Shown here: one piece after another, positions 8,425-19,127 of the stretch
Numbering within the stretch: the stretch's first letter is position 1
Layout: every line of letters begins with the position of its first letter
NCBI GenBank assembly: GCA_009859145.1
Contig: VRVR01000066.1
Span: forward strand, 73,910 to 96,563
Direction of reading: 5' to 3'
From: Andalucia godoyi
Taxonomy: Eukaryota; Discoba; Jakobea; Jakobida; Andaluciidae
Length of the DNA: 22,654 nt
Translations under genes and position numbers: made by a program
The notes under the pieces: model-generated
The model's input: the letters and a program-made list of their open reading frames with translations, nothing else
Databases searched by the model: none
What the model was told of the DNA's origin: nothing

Positions 8425-11400
8425 ATGTGCTCTGTCAGTCTCTCCAAGCCTCTCCTTATTTGGGCGGTTTTTCTTATTCTTGCGCAGTGTGTTTTCACGA
8501 CTGCGGCTGGAACAGGAACCGTCTCATGGGGACAGATGAACATCACCGGCTTCCAGCAGCTGGTCTTGCCGCAAAACAGGGTTCTGTTGTATCAGAAAGG
8601 GGGTACTTCTTTACGACTTTGCAGCTTTCCTGATGCATCCTGCCAGGGGCCGTCGTCCATTGCTTTAATTCCTGCTGATTACAAGATTCTGACTGGAATC
8701 TCGATTACTGGGCAGCCAGAAAAGGTTGCACTGATCCTCGCGACGTGTACTTCTTCAACGTGTAAGTCATATGCTACTATTTGCAACGCATCACTGTCCG
8801 CGTGCAGTCCAATGGCCTATATTATGCAGAACCCTGGACAGTCGGTATTTCTTGGAGTGCACGACCCCTACCAGAACGTTCTTATTGTTTCCATCATGTC
8901 TTCTGGGGTTTTCCAATATTTCTACCATTTCTATGTTCCACTCGACGCACAGGGCAACATACCACCAGCGGTATCCGCACAGAGCATCATGGGTCTGTCT
9001 TTGAATAGACAGATTTTTCCGTCCTTACAAATTGTGCCCGTGCGTGGATACTGGTACATTGGGTATTCGATTTCTGCATCAATGCAAATCAGTCTGGGTA
9101 CTTCAAACGACTTGGGGAGCACTTGGAGCTACCAAACAACGACCTGTGACGATTCCTTCGCTCTCACCGGTATATATTGTGGCTCCGTGGTTCCAAACAA
9201 GAATATGCTGAAAGTGAGCTGCCCTCACAATGGGGATCCCTCCATGTGCATTTATGCGGCCTTGAATTCGGGTTATTTATTCCGGATTAATCTTCTAACA
9301 GCGCAGTTTTCAGTCCTGAGTCCGCAGTATTTGAGAGGATTCGACGTCTTTTCTGATGTCTCTTCTGTGTCGGGATCGAGTCCAAGGAAGTTCCTTGCGA
9401 CTTCACTTGCCACATTGGCGACCGTTCCTTCTCCGTCATGTAGAACGAACATCTGGCATTCTGTGGATAATTTTGAAAGTGTTGCAAATGTCACGGCGGC
9501 CGTGCTTCCTTCTGCTGCCGTTTCTAGCTGCATTCTGGACATGATTTCTACGTCATCTGCCTCCAGCAACATGACCTTCATGGTTACGTATCTCCGTGGA
9601 GAGACCACTCTCTGGTTCTCAACAGATTTTTCAGACTATGTTCCTGTCATCTTGAAATCGTGGGCTCCGGCCGTGTCGATCGGACTTTCAAACTTTTCAA
9701 ATCCCTTCGAAAACCAGTTTCATCATGGCTTTATGGTGAAGTATCCCAGCTACGATTGTAACATGAGAAGGCAGTTTGTTCTTGCGGGGCATTGGACTGT
9801 GGTATGGTGTGATGCGGAAACGGAACTTTTCGGAGCGTCAAGCACTGTTTTGCAGTATGGCTTCTCCTGTTCACGAGGCTTCAGCATGTTTCCGGATTTG
9901 ATTTTTGGCGCAACTATGGAGCGAATCACAAGATGGGGGGAAAGCTCCGCGCTTACATATCTGTTTACGGCAATGCGCGCATCGGAAAACGTTTTTCCAG
10001 CTGTGAAAGTATTTACCGGTCCTGGCGTGATGCTATCGCAGTGCAACCTTACTACAACCCCACATGAAAGCGATTGGGTTGCACCTCAACAGTCGCTTGT
10101 TCACGACTCCATCAATGGTGTCATTTGGCTGGCATACAACTCCTTCTCGAATTCGTCCGGATGGACAGCTACTCTCAAAGTCGGGCACTGTTACCACAAT
10201 GGCTCTTCGGACTTCCTTTCTCGTTCCGTCCCGACCAGTGCTCCTGGCTACGGTCCGCTGACACAGATCTGTGCTGTGTATGCGCACGACGCCGTCGGCT
10301 CCATTCTCGCTGTTTTCCGAACAGCAAACGCTGTAGCTCCGTTCTCGGCCTGTCATCTGATCTATATGTCCACAGACGCTGGATTGCATTTCAATGGCAC
10401 AAGGGCGGGATGGAATCCATTCCCGTTCCCGATGTGCGGCCCCAAAAACTTGGATCGCATGAGTTGCTCTCAAGATCCAGATACAGCCTTCAAGTGTATT
10501 GCTGCGTTTCGAGACAGTTCGCAGACATTGTACTGGATGGATTTGAAGACCGGCGATTTCGGGCCTTCATATCTTCCGCCAGGGATCAGCCAAACCAACA
10601 CATCCATCGATGCCACAATCAGTTTTGCGACGAATGGTCTTGTTTTCGTTTCCATTTCGATCTGGAAACTAGACCGAGCCGGACGGCGGTCTCTTTTTGT
10701 TGGATCACAAAACCTTGTCTCGTCTGATTATGGAGTGTCCTTTGGCTTGGCGGAAACGTATTTCTCATCGCTTGGCATGGTATTTCCGTTCTCGCCCTTG
10801 AGCTGGATGAATTCCTCCGTATTTTCACTTCCTCTGTCTTCGGACACGGGAGATTTACTCCTTGCTCTTGGGCATCCTGAAGCGTCTCTTGACAGCGGTT
10901 CGCAGCCATCACTTCTTTCTGTTGTTTACAGCGCGAATGCCCTCGGAGAGCCTGATTTCAACTTCTCTCAAGCGAGACCCTCGTTGGGCCTCAATATTTC
11001 GGTGCCTGGAGTAGTAGGTAATACGTTCTACTTTGGATTTCCGTACTATATTACATGGACTATCTCTAATTCGGAAGCGCCAGCCTTTCCCCTGGTGGAT
11101 TCGTTTACTCTTTCCCTGGTGTCTTCCAGTGATCAACTTCTCGGCCGAATTGTGACGTCTTTGAAGATGTCTCTGAACGCAGAGCGAGCTCAGTCAACTA
11201 CGTTCACCATGCAGATCTACAATGCTGTCTTAGGTGGATTCTCCGTGTCTCCAGGACAAGTTTTCTGCTTCCAAGTCTCTCTGGATGGAACGTCGCAGTC
11301 AGCGAAGAGCACACTTTTGGTAGCGACTCCGTATCTCTCCTTGCCAGGCATTTCCGAAACCACCATGTTGACCAGTGCATTGTACGCTACACAAACACTC

Positions 11401-14361
11401 TTGTATGCGGGTGGTTTTCCGGATGGAACGACCGTTACACCATCCCTTACATTCCATTCTCTCTGCAATTCAACCGCTCTTCGACGCATAGTTGCAGGTT
11501 ACGAACAAAACATTGGTGGACCTTACCCGCCAACTTCGCTTTCCCTGTTTTTGCCCTGTTTGACATACCAACAGGATTTTAACGATTCGACGAAATTTCA
11601 AATTCAGTTGCGAACAAATCAAAATCCTCCGTTCGTCTACAACTCTTCCCAGTTCATGATGGCACGATGCATCCGTCTTTCATTTCTAAGTCCTGTGGAT
11701 GGCGCTTACTATGTTGTGAATGACTCAGTGCTTGTATCTTGGACAGTTTCTGGAAGCTTGTTGCCGACGGATACGGGGTCGTTGGTTGATCTCAGCACCG
11801 GCAATTTCTTGGCGAAACATTTCTCTCTCAATAGCTCTTCTACAGGGAGTTTCTCGTGGAAGATCCCCATTTCCTTTCAGGGGATGACGGTACAGCTGAA
11901 ATTCATCTTTGACAGCACGGGAGCCGAATTCCTTGGTCCCTCTTTTGTGGTTCAAAGGCTAGCAAAATCTCTGGATGTGTTGTATCCCACTTACTTGTCG
12001 CAGTTTCCATACGGTATTCAAGATCTCCAAATCAGCTGGATATCCTCTGGTTTGGATGCGTCGGATTACATTTCGGTTATCCAACTTCTGTGCAGCGGTA
12101 GCAGTGGAGAACCCCCGGTTGTTGCCTCGCAGGTCCCCTGTCTGAACGGCTATGTCGTTGTCTCCACTGGTCCATCGTATGGTCAATGCTATTTCCGGCT
12201 CACTGTTCCTTCCCTGCTTTTGAGTTTTGTGTATTCAGATGTTTTCTCCATCTCAAAATCTCTCCCAACGAACATTCGGCTGACTGTACCGCTTCCGAAC
12301 AGCACGTGGACTGTTACTAGCGGGGAATCGTCATTTCTTGTCTCTTGGATCACTGAAAACACGGGTCCGTCGACCGTTGCATTGCACCTGGAGTGCCGTA
12401 GTCGAGGTCTTAACATTCTTCTTGGATCTGGTTACGATGGCTCCCTTTCGACCTCAGCTGTTGACACATTTTTGTCTTCCTTTACAGTCGGCCTTCCAGA
12501 TGACATTTATGGCTGCTCCATTGTTGCAGACCTGTCTGATATGATGGGCACTGTGCTGGCCACATCCACATCACCACTTTATGTGCAGGTCTCGTCGGAT
12601 TCCGGGCCCTCCTCCATCAGCCTGATTCTGTTATCGCCGTCCTCTGTCGCGTCTCAGTCTGTTGCCTGGATTGCGGAAAGTGTTGGCTATGTGTCTTGGG
12701 GCTCGGATGGCATGGGGTTATCTGACCGTGTCGCTGTGTATGTTCAAGACACACAGAGCGGAACGATGACGTTGCTGACAGATGGTGACGGAGTGCTTGT
12801 TTTGCAAGGCTGGGCACAGGTGTGGATTCCTTCAGCGTTGGGAGGATCGGCCGTGCGCATTGTCTTGGTTGTCAGCAGTTATTCCATTGCTACTCCGGCA
12901 ACAGACTCCGCATTGATTTCTGTCTTATCCGCCCAATCAGCATCTGTCATTGTGCTTCCTGCCCCGACAGTTGCCTCCGCTGCACTTCAAACAATCTCGG
13001 AAGTTCTTGTCATGTTTGGCGGGCCCCCGGGTGGCATCGACATTCCACTCAGTCGGGTTCAGTTTACGCTATTTCGGGGAACGTCATGTGGGCAACAAAA
13101 AGTGTTAAGCTCACGAAGTACTGCAGTCATTCCTGGACCGATTGTTTTTCCACTTCAAAAGGAAAATCAGAACTTCGAGTATTCCGTCGCTGCCGTTTTA
13201 TACGCCGCGTCCGAAAGTGTACCCTCCTCATCGCCCTCTCAATGCCTGGGTGTGATCAATGCGCCGACACAACGTTCTTATCCGTTTCAGCTTAGCATTC
13301 AGTATCCTCTTGACGGTGCAGTTCTTTCGTATCCCGCGACAGCAAATACTTTCCTTGTTTCCGTTTCTTGGACCGTTACTGCGTTGGTTCCAGGAACTGA
13401 AATGCCGTTGAGCAATGTGATATGGAAGGTGTCACTGTTGTCCTGGTCTCTGGAAGTCCTGGCTGTCACAACTATGACCAGTTCTGCCTCGAGTATGTCT
13501 GGGACATTACAGACAGTGTGCAACGTCCCAGGTGCGGCAGCTCCGAATGTCAAGCTCATGAAGATCGAATCGACATCACTGCCCACTGTGTTTCAACCGC
13601 TTCTAGTATCCGTGGAGATGATTCCACTGATCATCGTTCACTCGTTGTCCGGCCTCGCGCCGTCGTCTCTGGATGCGCTTGCTGCTGTCGATGACAATGG
13701 AAACATGCTTGGACTGCCAGCGGGATGTCTGGATCATTCCTCTTTCCAGCCATCTGTATCAATGGACGTCCAGCCCAATGCAAACCCAGATCGAAGCGTA
13801 TCCAAACTTGTGTTTCAGGTCAGTATTTCGCTTTCTCAGTCCGCACCCTTCGGACCCTCGGAAGCTCTTCAGGCTCTGATTTCCCCACTTTCTGCGACGC
13901 TGCCTCTTCCTTCGACCTCTACGAATTGCTCACTCATGTCTTGGACCGTTGTGGCTACATATGACGGTTACAGTGCAATCATTTCGTCGTCAGATTTCTT
14001 TATTTCGGAATGCTCCATCGTATCGTTGATCATCCGGCCCGAAATGGTGCGATCTTTAATCAGGACAGACTTTAGTGCGAATGTGCGATCCACAGCATCG
14101 TCGTCCATTACCTTTGCAGTCGAGGGGAAACATCTGGAATCGCAAGCACCAAATGACGGCGGCAGCAGTGGATCCGAATCGCCAGTTGTCGGTATTGTAG
14201 TTGGAGTCATCGTTGCAGTTGTGGTGCTTGTTCTTGCTGTTGTGGGAGGGATTATATTCAAAAAACGCCGCTCAGCACAGAATCGTCAGTTGAATCCGGA
14301 TGTCAGCTCTCAGATGACACAGGAATTGATCGCTGCCCATTCTGATAACGACAACTTATGA
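8425..14361 (+). CDS. Giant type I surface protein: Asp-box repeats, Ig-like KNH-type modules, C-terminal anchor
   Basis: An uninterrupted 1,978-codon frame encodes a large extracellular protein. Residues 1-30 form a signal peptide (PLLIWAVFLILAQCVFTTAA). The N-terminal half holds scattered Asp-box-like motifs of the S-x-D-x-G-x-x-W/F type: SNDLGSTW (about 227), WHSVDNF (about 344), FSTDFSDY (about 397), MSTDAGLHF (about 648) and SSDYGVSF (about 766), suggesting one or more sialidase/VPS10-like beta-propellers. From about 850 to 1650 at least six Ig-like modules follow, spaced mostly about 100 residues apart and each opening with a P-x-x-G-like turn then S-x-x-V-S-W; they resemble Kre9/KNH Ser-Thr-rich membrane-anchored domains. 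A helix at 1921-1945 followed by KKRR leaves a cytoplasmic tail of about 30 residues. Many sequons and Ser/Thr-rich stretches indicate heavy glycosylation. The likely role is a surface adhesin or receptor; the ligand is unknown. It ends in TGA with AATAAA 22 bases later. Confidence 0.85.
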   Translation: MCSVSLSKPLLIWAVFLILAQCVFTTAAGTGTVSWGQMNITGFQQLVLPQNRVLLYQKGGTSLRLCSFPDASCQGPSSIALIPADYKILTGISITGQPEKVALILATCTSSTCKSYATICNASLSACSPMAYIMQNPGQSVFLGVHDPYQNVLIVSIMSSGVFQYFYHFYVPLDAQGNIPPAVSAQSIMGLSLNRQIFPSLQIVPVRGYWYIGYSISASMQISLGTSNDLGSTWSYQTTTCDDSFALTGIYCGSVVPNKNMLKVSCPHNGDPSMCIYAALNSGYLFRINLLTAQFSVLSPQYLRGFDVFSDVSSVSGSSPRKFLATSLATLATVPSPSCRTNIWHSVDNFESVANVTAAVLPSAAVSSCILDMISTSSASSNMTFMVTYLRGETTLWFSTDFSDYVPVILKSWAPAVSIGLSNFSNPFENQFHHGFMVKYPSYDCNMRRQFVLAGHWTVVWCDAETELFGASSTVLQYGFSCSRGFSMFPDLIFGATMERITRWGESSALTYLFTAMRASENVFPAVKVFTGPGVMLSQCNLTTTPHESDWVAPQQSLVHDSINGVIWLAYNSFSNSSGWTATLKVGHCYHNGSSDFLSRSVPTSAPGYGPLTQICAVYAHDAVGSILAVFRTANAVAPFSACHLIYMSTDAGLHFNGTRAGWNPFPFPMCGPKNLDRMSCSQDPDTAFKCIAAFRDSSQTLYWMDLKTGDFGPSYLPPGISQTNTSIDATISFATNGLVFVSISIWKLDRAGRRSLFVGSQNLVSSDYGVSFGLAETYFSSLGMVFPFSPLSWMNSSVFSLPLSSDTGDLLLALGHPEASLDSGSQPSLLSVVYSANALGEPDFNFSQARPSLGLNISVPGVVGNTFYFGFPYYITWTISNSEAPAFPLVDSFTLSLVSSSDQLLGRIVTSLKMSLNAERAQSTTFTMQIYNAVLGGFSVSPGQVFCFQVSLDGTSQSAKSTLLVATPYLSLPGISETTMLTSALYATQTLLYAGGFPDGTTVTPSLTFHSLCNSTALRRIVAGYEQNIGGPYPPTSLSLFLPCLTYQQDFNDSTKFQIQLRTNQNPPFVYNSSQFMMARCIRLSFLSPVDGAYYVVNDSVLVSWTVSGSLLPTDTGSLVDLSTGNFLAKHFSLNSSSTGSFSWKIPISFQGMTVQLKFIFDSTGAEFLGPSFVVQRLAKSLDVLYPTYLSQFPYGIQDLQISWISSGLDASDYISVIQLLCSGSSGEPPVVASQVPCLNGYVVVSTGPSYGQCYFRLTVPSLLLSFVYSDVFSISKSLPTNIRLTVPLPNSTWTVTSGESSFLVSWITENTGPSTVALHLECRSRGLNILLGSGYDGSLSTSAVDTFLSSFTVGLPDDIYGCSIVADLSDMMGTVLATSTSPLYVQVSSDSGPSSISLILLSPSSVASQSVAWIAESVGYVSWGSDGMGLSDRVAVYVQDTQSGTMTLLTDGDGVLVLQGWAQVWIPSALGGSAVRIVLVVSSYSIATPATDSALISVLSAQSASVIVLPAPTVASAALQTISEVLVMFGGPPGGIDIPLSRVQFTLFRGTSCGQQKVLSSRSTAVIPGPIVFPLQKENQNFEYSVAAVLYAASESVPSSSPSQCLGVINAPTQRSYPFQLSIQYPLDGAVLSYPATANTFLVSVSWTVTALVPGTEMPLSNVIWKVSLLSWSLEVLAVTTMTSSASSMSGTLQTVCNVPGAAAPNVKLMKIESTSLPTVFQPLLVSVEMIPLIIVHSLSGLAPSSLDALAAVDDNGNMLGLPAGCLDHSSFQPSVSMDVQPNANPDRSVSKLVFQVSISLSQSAPFGPSEALQALISPLSATLPLPSTSTNCSLMSWTVVATYDGYSAIISSSDFFISECSIVSLIIRPEMVRSLIRTDFSANVRSTASSSITFAVEGKHLESQAPNDGGSSGSESPVVGIVVGVIVAVVVLVLAVVGGIIFKKRRSAQNRQLNPDVSSQMTQELIAAHSDNDNL

Positions 14362-14383
14362 ATGGTGGAGTTCTCTGTTTTTA

Positions 14384-14389
14384 AATAAA
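14384..14389 (+). terminator. Polyadenylation signal AATAAA of the giant surface gene
   Basis: A canonical AATAAA lies 22 bases after the TGA stop at 14359-14361, in a TTTTTAAATAAAC context. Its position and strand fit 3' end formation of the preceding gene. No cleavage site can be confirmed from sequence. Confidence 0.45.
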
Positions 14390-14626
14390 CTGCAACAATC
14401 ATTGCTCTACACACGTCTGAAACAGAAAATGAGAGGGGACTGGCAAATTATCCGTCGGAATTACCAACCTCGGACTGTTTTTCTTGCAAACACTACCATC
14501 TTGTGGTTAGCAAGTTCGCGAGTGCAGTCGGAATCGCATTGCTCATTCAGGGCAATGCATCTGCCAGCTTCATCGTCGAGGAAAGTTTGAAGATAGTCCT
14601 GCTTCGGGTTACAAAGCAGATCTTTG

Positions 14627-15418
14627 TTAATTGAACAGAAAGAAAGAGTAAAAGGAAAGACAGAAGAAATGCAAAAGTGGCGCTCTTGGAAAATTGCGAT
14701 CGTGAATGACCATTTCGAGTATTCTCGTATTTCCCAGCACACCAGGAATGTGAACATGAACGTAGGGATCAATTTTCCACCATTCGACTTCAGGGAGAGT
14801 AGATTCTTCCAATGAACGGGATGCTCTTTCTTCGTATCGGCGACTGTGTTGCAGGAGGAACATTACAGAGTCCGTCGCCTCGTCGTATAGAAATGACTGC
14901 AGCTGAGGAAACAATGTGCTCGGGATATCGAACTTCTCCTCCAAGAAACGAGTGGCGTTCATAAACAGCGATGTTACGAATCGGAAGGTAATGCGCAACT
15001 GAACAGGAACTGCTCCAAGGTGGGCATTCTGGGGAACAGTGCGGACGAGCTGCAGAATGGTATGCACAGCAACATCAACGTCCCAAATATCGACGTTGGA
15101 ATTCATTCGAGAGGATGGGAGGCGTATTTTATGTAGTTGGTCGAAATGAAGCAGTCTGAGGAAATATTGTTTTGAAAGAAAGCGACGAGAATATTCGAGA
15201 AACACGGGAAAATGGAGACCATGAAAAAACCAGCAGCAGGTGCGCGCACTTGCACTCGGTGAACTATGTTCGAGATAGACGACATTTGCGAACAAAGTTC
15301 GGAGGTGTTTGTTAAGCTCCGTCCAGTGATGAGTGGGATCTCTCCTGTAAGAATCAGCAAATCCGAAGATTCTCGAGAAGAATCGAAAAACTGCGAGTAA
15401 CAAGACCAACTCATTCAT
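14627..15418 (-). CDS. Unrecognised helical protein overlapping the topoisomerase II stop
   Basis: I do not recognise this protein. A minus-strand frame is open through 15583, but upstream of 15418 it only shadows topoisomerase II. The first ATG outside that overlap is 15418 (MNELVLLLAVFRFF), inside the sequence ATGAATGA whose final TGA terminates topoisomerase II; a second possible start is the ATG of MNSNVDIWDVDVAV near 15100. From there the translation looks like a real soluble helical protein (TILQLVRTVP, FLEEKFDIPSTLFPQL, DSVMFLLQHSRRYEER, EVEWWKIDPYVHVHIPG), about 157 residues to the TAA at 14629-14627. The region 15340-15420 also holds TTCTTACAG, which looks like a 3' splice site, so a spliced first exon is possible. 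Overlapping tandem cistrons are unusual in eukaryotes, so the 5' end is uncertain. Confidence 0.5.
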   Translation of the reverse strand: MNELVLLLAVFRFFSRIFGFADSYRRDPTHHWTELNKHLRTLFANVVYLEHSSPSASARTCCWFFHGLHFPVFLEYSRRFLSKQYFLRLLHFDQLHKIRLPSSRMNSNVDIWDVDVAVHTILQLVRTVPQNAHLGAVPVQLRITFRFVTSLFMNATRFLEEKFDIPSTLFPQLQSFLYDEATDSVMFLLQHSRRYEERASRSLEESTLPEVEWWKIDPYVHVHIPGVLGNTRILEMVIHDRNFPRAPLLHFFCLSFYSFFLFN

Positions 15419-18400
15419 ACATGTCCGGTACACCGAAGTCATCTTCGAAATCGTCTTCGTCGGACGACATGTCCTTGCGCGCTCGTTTGCGCAGACCTGC
15501 CTGCTTTTTGGAAAACAGCGAAGCAATGCGCTCCTTTGTGTTTCCAAGGGCTGCTGACTGCTCAAGTTTCGGCGGCTTGACAACCGGCGGCGCCTGCAGT
15601 GTCTTCAGTTTCCGCGGCACCTTCGCGCCTTCCACAACAGTCTCGGGCATACGAGCTTTCCACTCTTGCTGGAAACGGTCCAATTCGGCAATCCACATCT
15701 CTTCTGCGCTTCTAGACTCCAATGCACGACAGGCTTCTTCACTGGCAGACGCTCGCTCGCGCACCTCCGCCACCCGCACCGACGCGACATTGAGATCACG
15801 CAGCAGGTAGTCGAACGATCCATTCACCCTTGCAAGGCCTGCTGCTTCGAGGTCGGGCGACGGATCAAGCCCGTCGAGGTTTGCAAGCACGACCGTCTGC
15901 ACCAAAGCACGATTCTCGACATAATGCATAATGCTTCGAAGTCGGACTGCTTCCAACCGTTTTTGCTCGAGGATCACCTGCTTGCGTCGGCGGTACAATT
16001 CCAGCCGAGCAGGCACGAAGGCACGAAGGATGTCGCATGGATGCGCGAACTTGCGAATCCGAAGACCCTCTCCATCTGTGGAAAACAAATGGACATTCGA
16101 AAACGACACTTGCCCTTGCAGTCTCATCAGTTTGTATACATCGCGACTCATTAGATCCCTGACATCCTCGGAATTATGGAACTGGATGTGCAGACAAACG
16201 CGATTCTCCTCGCTCAGGTTCTGCGCGTCCTGAAATGGACCGACTTTGTTCTTCAGGCTTCGGTCCACCATCCACTTCTGCAACTGCTCAAACATCGGCT
16301 GAACCCATGTATGAACAGGAAGCTCCGAAATCTGCAGCGTACGCGGACCATCGCGCTTCAAGCGACCAAAGTTTGCCCATGAACATGGAGTTCCTTCGAG
16401 AGGAACGATCTCTCCCGTGAAGCCTGCATACCACGGTGCCCATCCCGTACCGAAATGCTTCTCATACCGGTCCATCTCACCTTCCACTGGAGCAGCGGAA
16501 TCGAGGAGGAAGGCTTTCAGGCGCTGGGCGAGATCACCGGGATGAAAGCTCGGCACTTCCGTCGAAAACCCAGTCCCAATGCCGCGGGCACCATTCACAA
16601 GGATCATGGGCATGATGGGGAGCATGACTTTCGGCTCGACGTTTTGTCCCTCTTCCGAAAAATACTCCAACAAAGCAAGGTCGTCAGTTGGAAACAGAAT
16701 GCGTGCAATTGGATCCAGCCGCGTGAAAATGTAACGCGGCTTTGCGGCATCCTCGCCACCCATCAATCGGCTTCCAAACTGACCAACAGGCACGAGCAAG
16801 GGGACATTGTTGCTTCCCACAAACGACTGGGCCATGCCGATAATCGTTTCACCCAACGACGCCTCTCCGTGGTGATACTTGGTTTGCCGAACGACCATGC
16901 CAATCAATTCCGACACGCGCATGTCCTCTCCATCGCCATCGTGTCGCAACAGCGTGTACAGCACCTTGCGCTGTGCAGGAGTCAGTCCGTCCAGCACATT
17001 CGGAATCGACCGAATGCAATCGTACAAACTCGAGGACACCATCTCCTTTTGTAAGAAATGGTCCATTGTGATCGTTTCGGCAGCAATCTCGGAGATGCTG
17101 ACATCGAGCAGGGCAGCATCGACCGTTTCCTGCTCTTTCCAGCACTCTTCCAGTACCTTGCGCCGCTCTTCGGCCTTCTTTTCCGAAAAGAAAACATCCA
17201 GCATCGACCGGTTTGTATCCGCGAAAAGAAACGAGCGTTCATAATCCTGCGGTCGCTCAAAATACCGACGGCCTTCTTCCGTCGTCGAAGTTCCCAGTCC
17301 CTTGTAGTACTTGACACGCCACGCACGCTGCTGGTCCAAGGCAAGTCCTCCAAACCACGTTCGGAACTGGCGCAACGCAAAGAACTCCTGGAAGTCAGTG
17401 CCATTCGAATGAACTGCTCGGATAATCGGAGTCCGCAGTTCTTTCAAGAAATCCGGAATGCGAACGACCAAGTGTGGCCAGAAGAACTGGAAGAAGTTCA
17501 GCAACAGACCCTTGATGTGCAACCCGTCATGATCCTGGTCGGTCATCAACACCACGTGGCCATAGTGCAACGTATTCAGCTCGGCATCGTTGTCGTAAAC
17601 AAGATCGAAACTGAGATTGAGTGCCTTCACAATGTTTTTCACTTCTTCGTTGTCCAGGACATCTTCCCGCGAGACTTCGCAGACGTTTAGAAACTTGCCC
17701 CGCAGCGGGTACACGCCAAAATGTCTCTTTTGATCGGTCGACAAAGAATTGCTCACCAGCGCCATGGCCGAGTCGCCCTCCGTCAAGATCAAGGAACACT
17801 GGCGCCGCTGGTCTGTTCCCGCAAGAGCCGCATTCTGCAGCTTGGGAACATCAAGAGCGCTGCCGACGCGGAGGTTCGAAAAGCGGATGTCTTCCTGTTT
17901 TAATTTCTGAATGATGGCCTTGGTCACACTCTCAACGAAGCGATTTTGGACCAGTTTTTGCACAGTCTGCTTCGCAAGGCCTCCGTTCCACACCGGCAAT
18001 TCCGAAAGATTGAGAAACTTGACCAGCTCTTCCTTGGTTTGTGACGAAAACTCGGGATTGTGAAATTGGCAGCAAACAACAACTTGCATGACTTGGCGAA
18101 AATGCGTGAGGTTTGCATTTGCGCATTTCTTCCTCACTTCGTCCGACACCCCGTTGTTCCAGAGCCCATCGATGATCATCTTCACATGCTCGCCGCCACC
18201 GGACGTGAAAATGCCGTTCACAATGGATACTTGTTGCAACTCGCGGCCCAACGGCTGAATGGCGAACACCACCAACAATCGATTAGCAACGATGGGGAGG
18301 AACACGGCATCCGGAAAGAATGCTCTCGCGTACTGCTGTGTTGTCGGCAAAAGATCCGAGCAGTTGAAATCATGCGTCCACGTGCCATCGGAACCACTCC

Positions 18401-19127
18401 GGAAATGCACATGCACGTTGCGCCCGATCATGTGAAGGTACGCAGAAACATCCAAGACCCGTCGAAAGAACAACAAAACGAGATCGTCTGTAATGTGCCC
18501 CAGCCCCATTCGCCCAAGATCGGGGATGAAGATCACACAGACGGAGGGTTGGGAAGCGGATGCGGGATTCAAAACGGGTGGAGTGCACTCGCTCATGTTG
18601 TTGCGCCACTCCTGCTTGTACTCGGTAGTGCCATCGCACAAGTCGACCGAAAACTTGCTTGAGAACACATTGGCAAGCTTGGCCCCGTACCCATTGCGTC
18701 AGCCCACCACACGCGCAGTATTGTCCTCGAAATTCGAGGAGGACATGAATTCGGCAAACACAACTTCCGGGACGTACAAATGGGTTTTCTGGTGATGCGG
18801 CTGCAATTCCACACACCCACCATTGTTGTACACGGAAATGGAATCTGCGTTTCGATCAATTGTAACGCGAATCTCGGTGACACGCGGCTCCTGCACTGCA
18901 AAATCCGAGGCGTTCACCAAAACCTCATCAAAGATCTTGAGAAGCGCCGGAGAGACCTGCACATTCGGGTGCTTGACCATGCATCGAGCATTCACATCAA
19001 AAACCCACGCTTCAACTGGTTTGACAGTGAGCGCGCCGACATACGTATCTGGACGAGTGAGAATGTGCACCCTGTGATCCAGAATTTGCACTCGAGAATT
19101 CGACGAAGATGAAGCAGCGGTTTCCAT
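15411..19127 (-). CDS. TOP2: DNA topoisomerase II, with TGA at codon 143
   Basis: This is the eukaryotic ATP-dependent strand-passing enzyme needed to decatenate chromosomes, 1,238 codons. The GHKL ATPase domain shows DEVLVNASD, YNNGG, YVPEVVF and the transducer Lys in SQTKEEL. The toprim domain shows LTEGDSA (Glu450) and MTDQDHDG (Asp530, 532, 534), followed by YYKGLGTS. The breakage-reunion domain has SIPNVLDGLTPAQRKVL and the active-site Tyr799 in AAKPRYIFT. The C-terminal region is short and ends in an acidic tail (SSDEDDFEDDFG), giving a length near that of protists with a reduced C-terminal domain. ATG 19127 gives a plausible N-terminus (METAASSSSNSR). One codon, 18701-18699, is TGA where the family has the second Gly of GGRNGYGAK; the frame is unchanged on both sides, so a single G-to-T change in GGA explains it. 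All catalytic residues after the break are intact. Confidence 0.93.

Noticed and set aside
298-8425. Functional osmotic-stress gene cluster (cation ATPase, phosphodiesterase, aquaporin)
   Set aside because: Genes are on both strands with separate promoters in a eukaryote; proximity alone does not support a cluster.
18690-18710. Tiny intron or TGA recoded as an amino acid to explain the topoisomerase II stop
   Set aside because: No GT-AG pair can be removed while keeping the conserved GGRNGYGAK motif, and all five main long ORFs use TGA as terminator.
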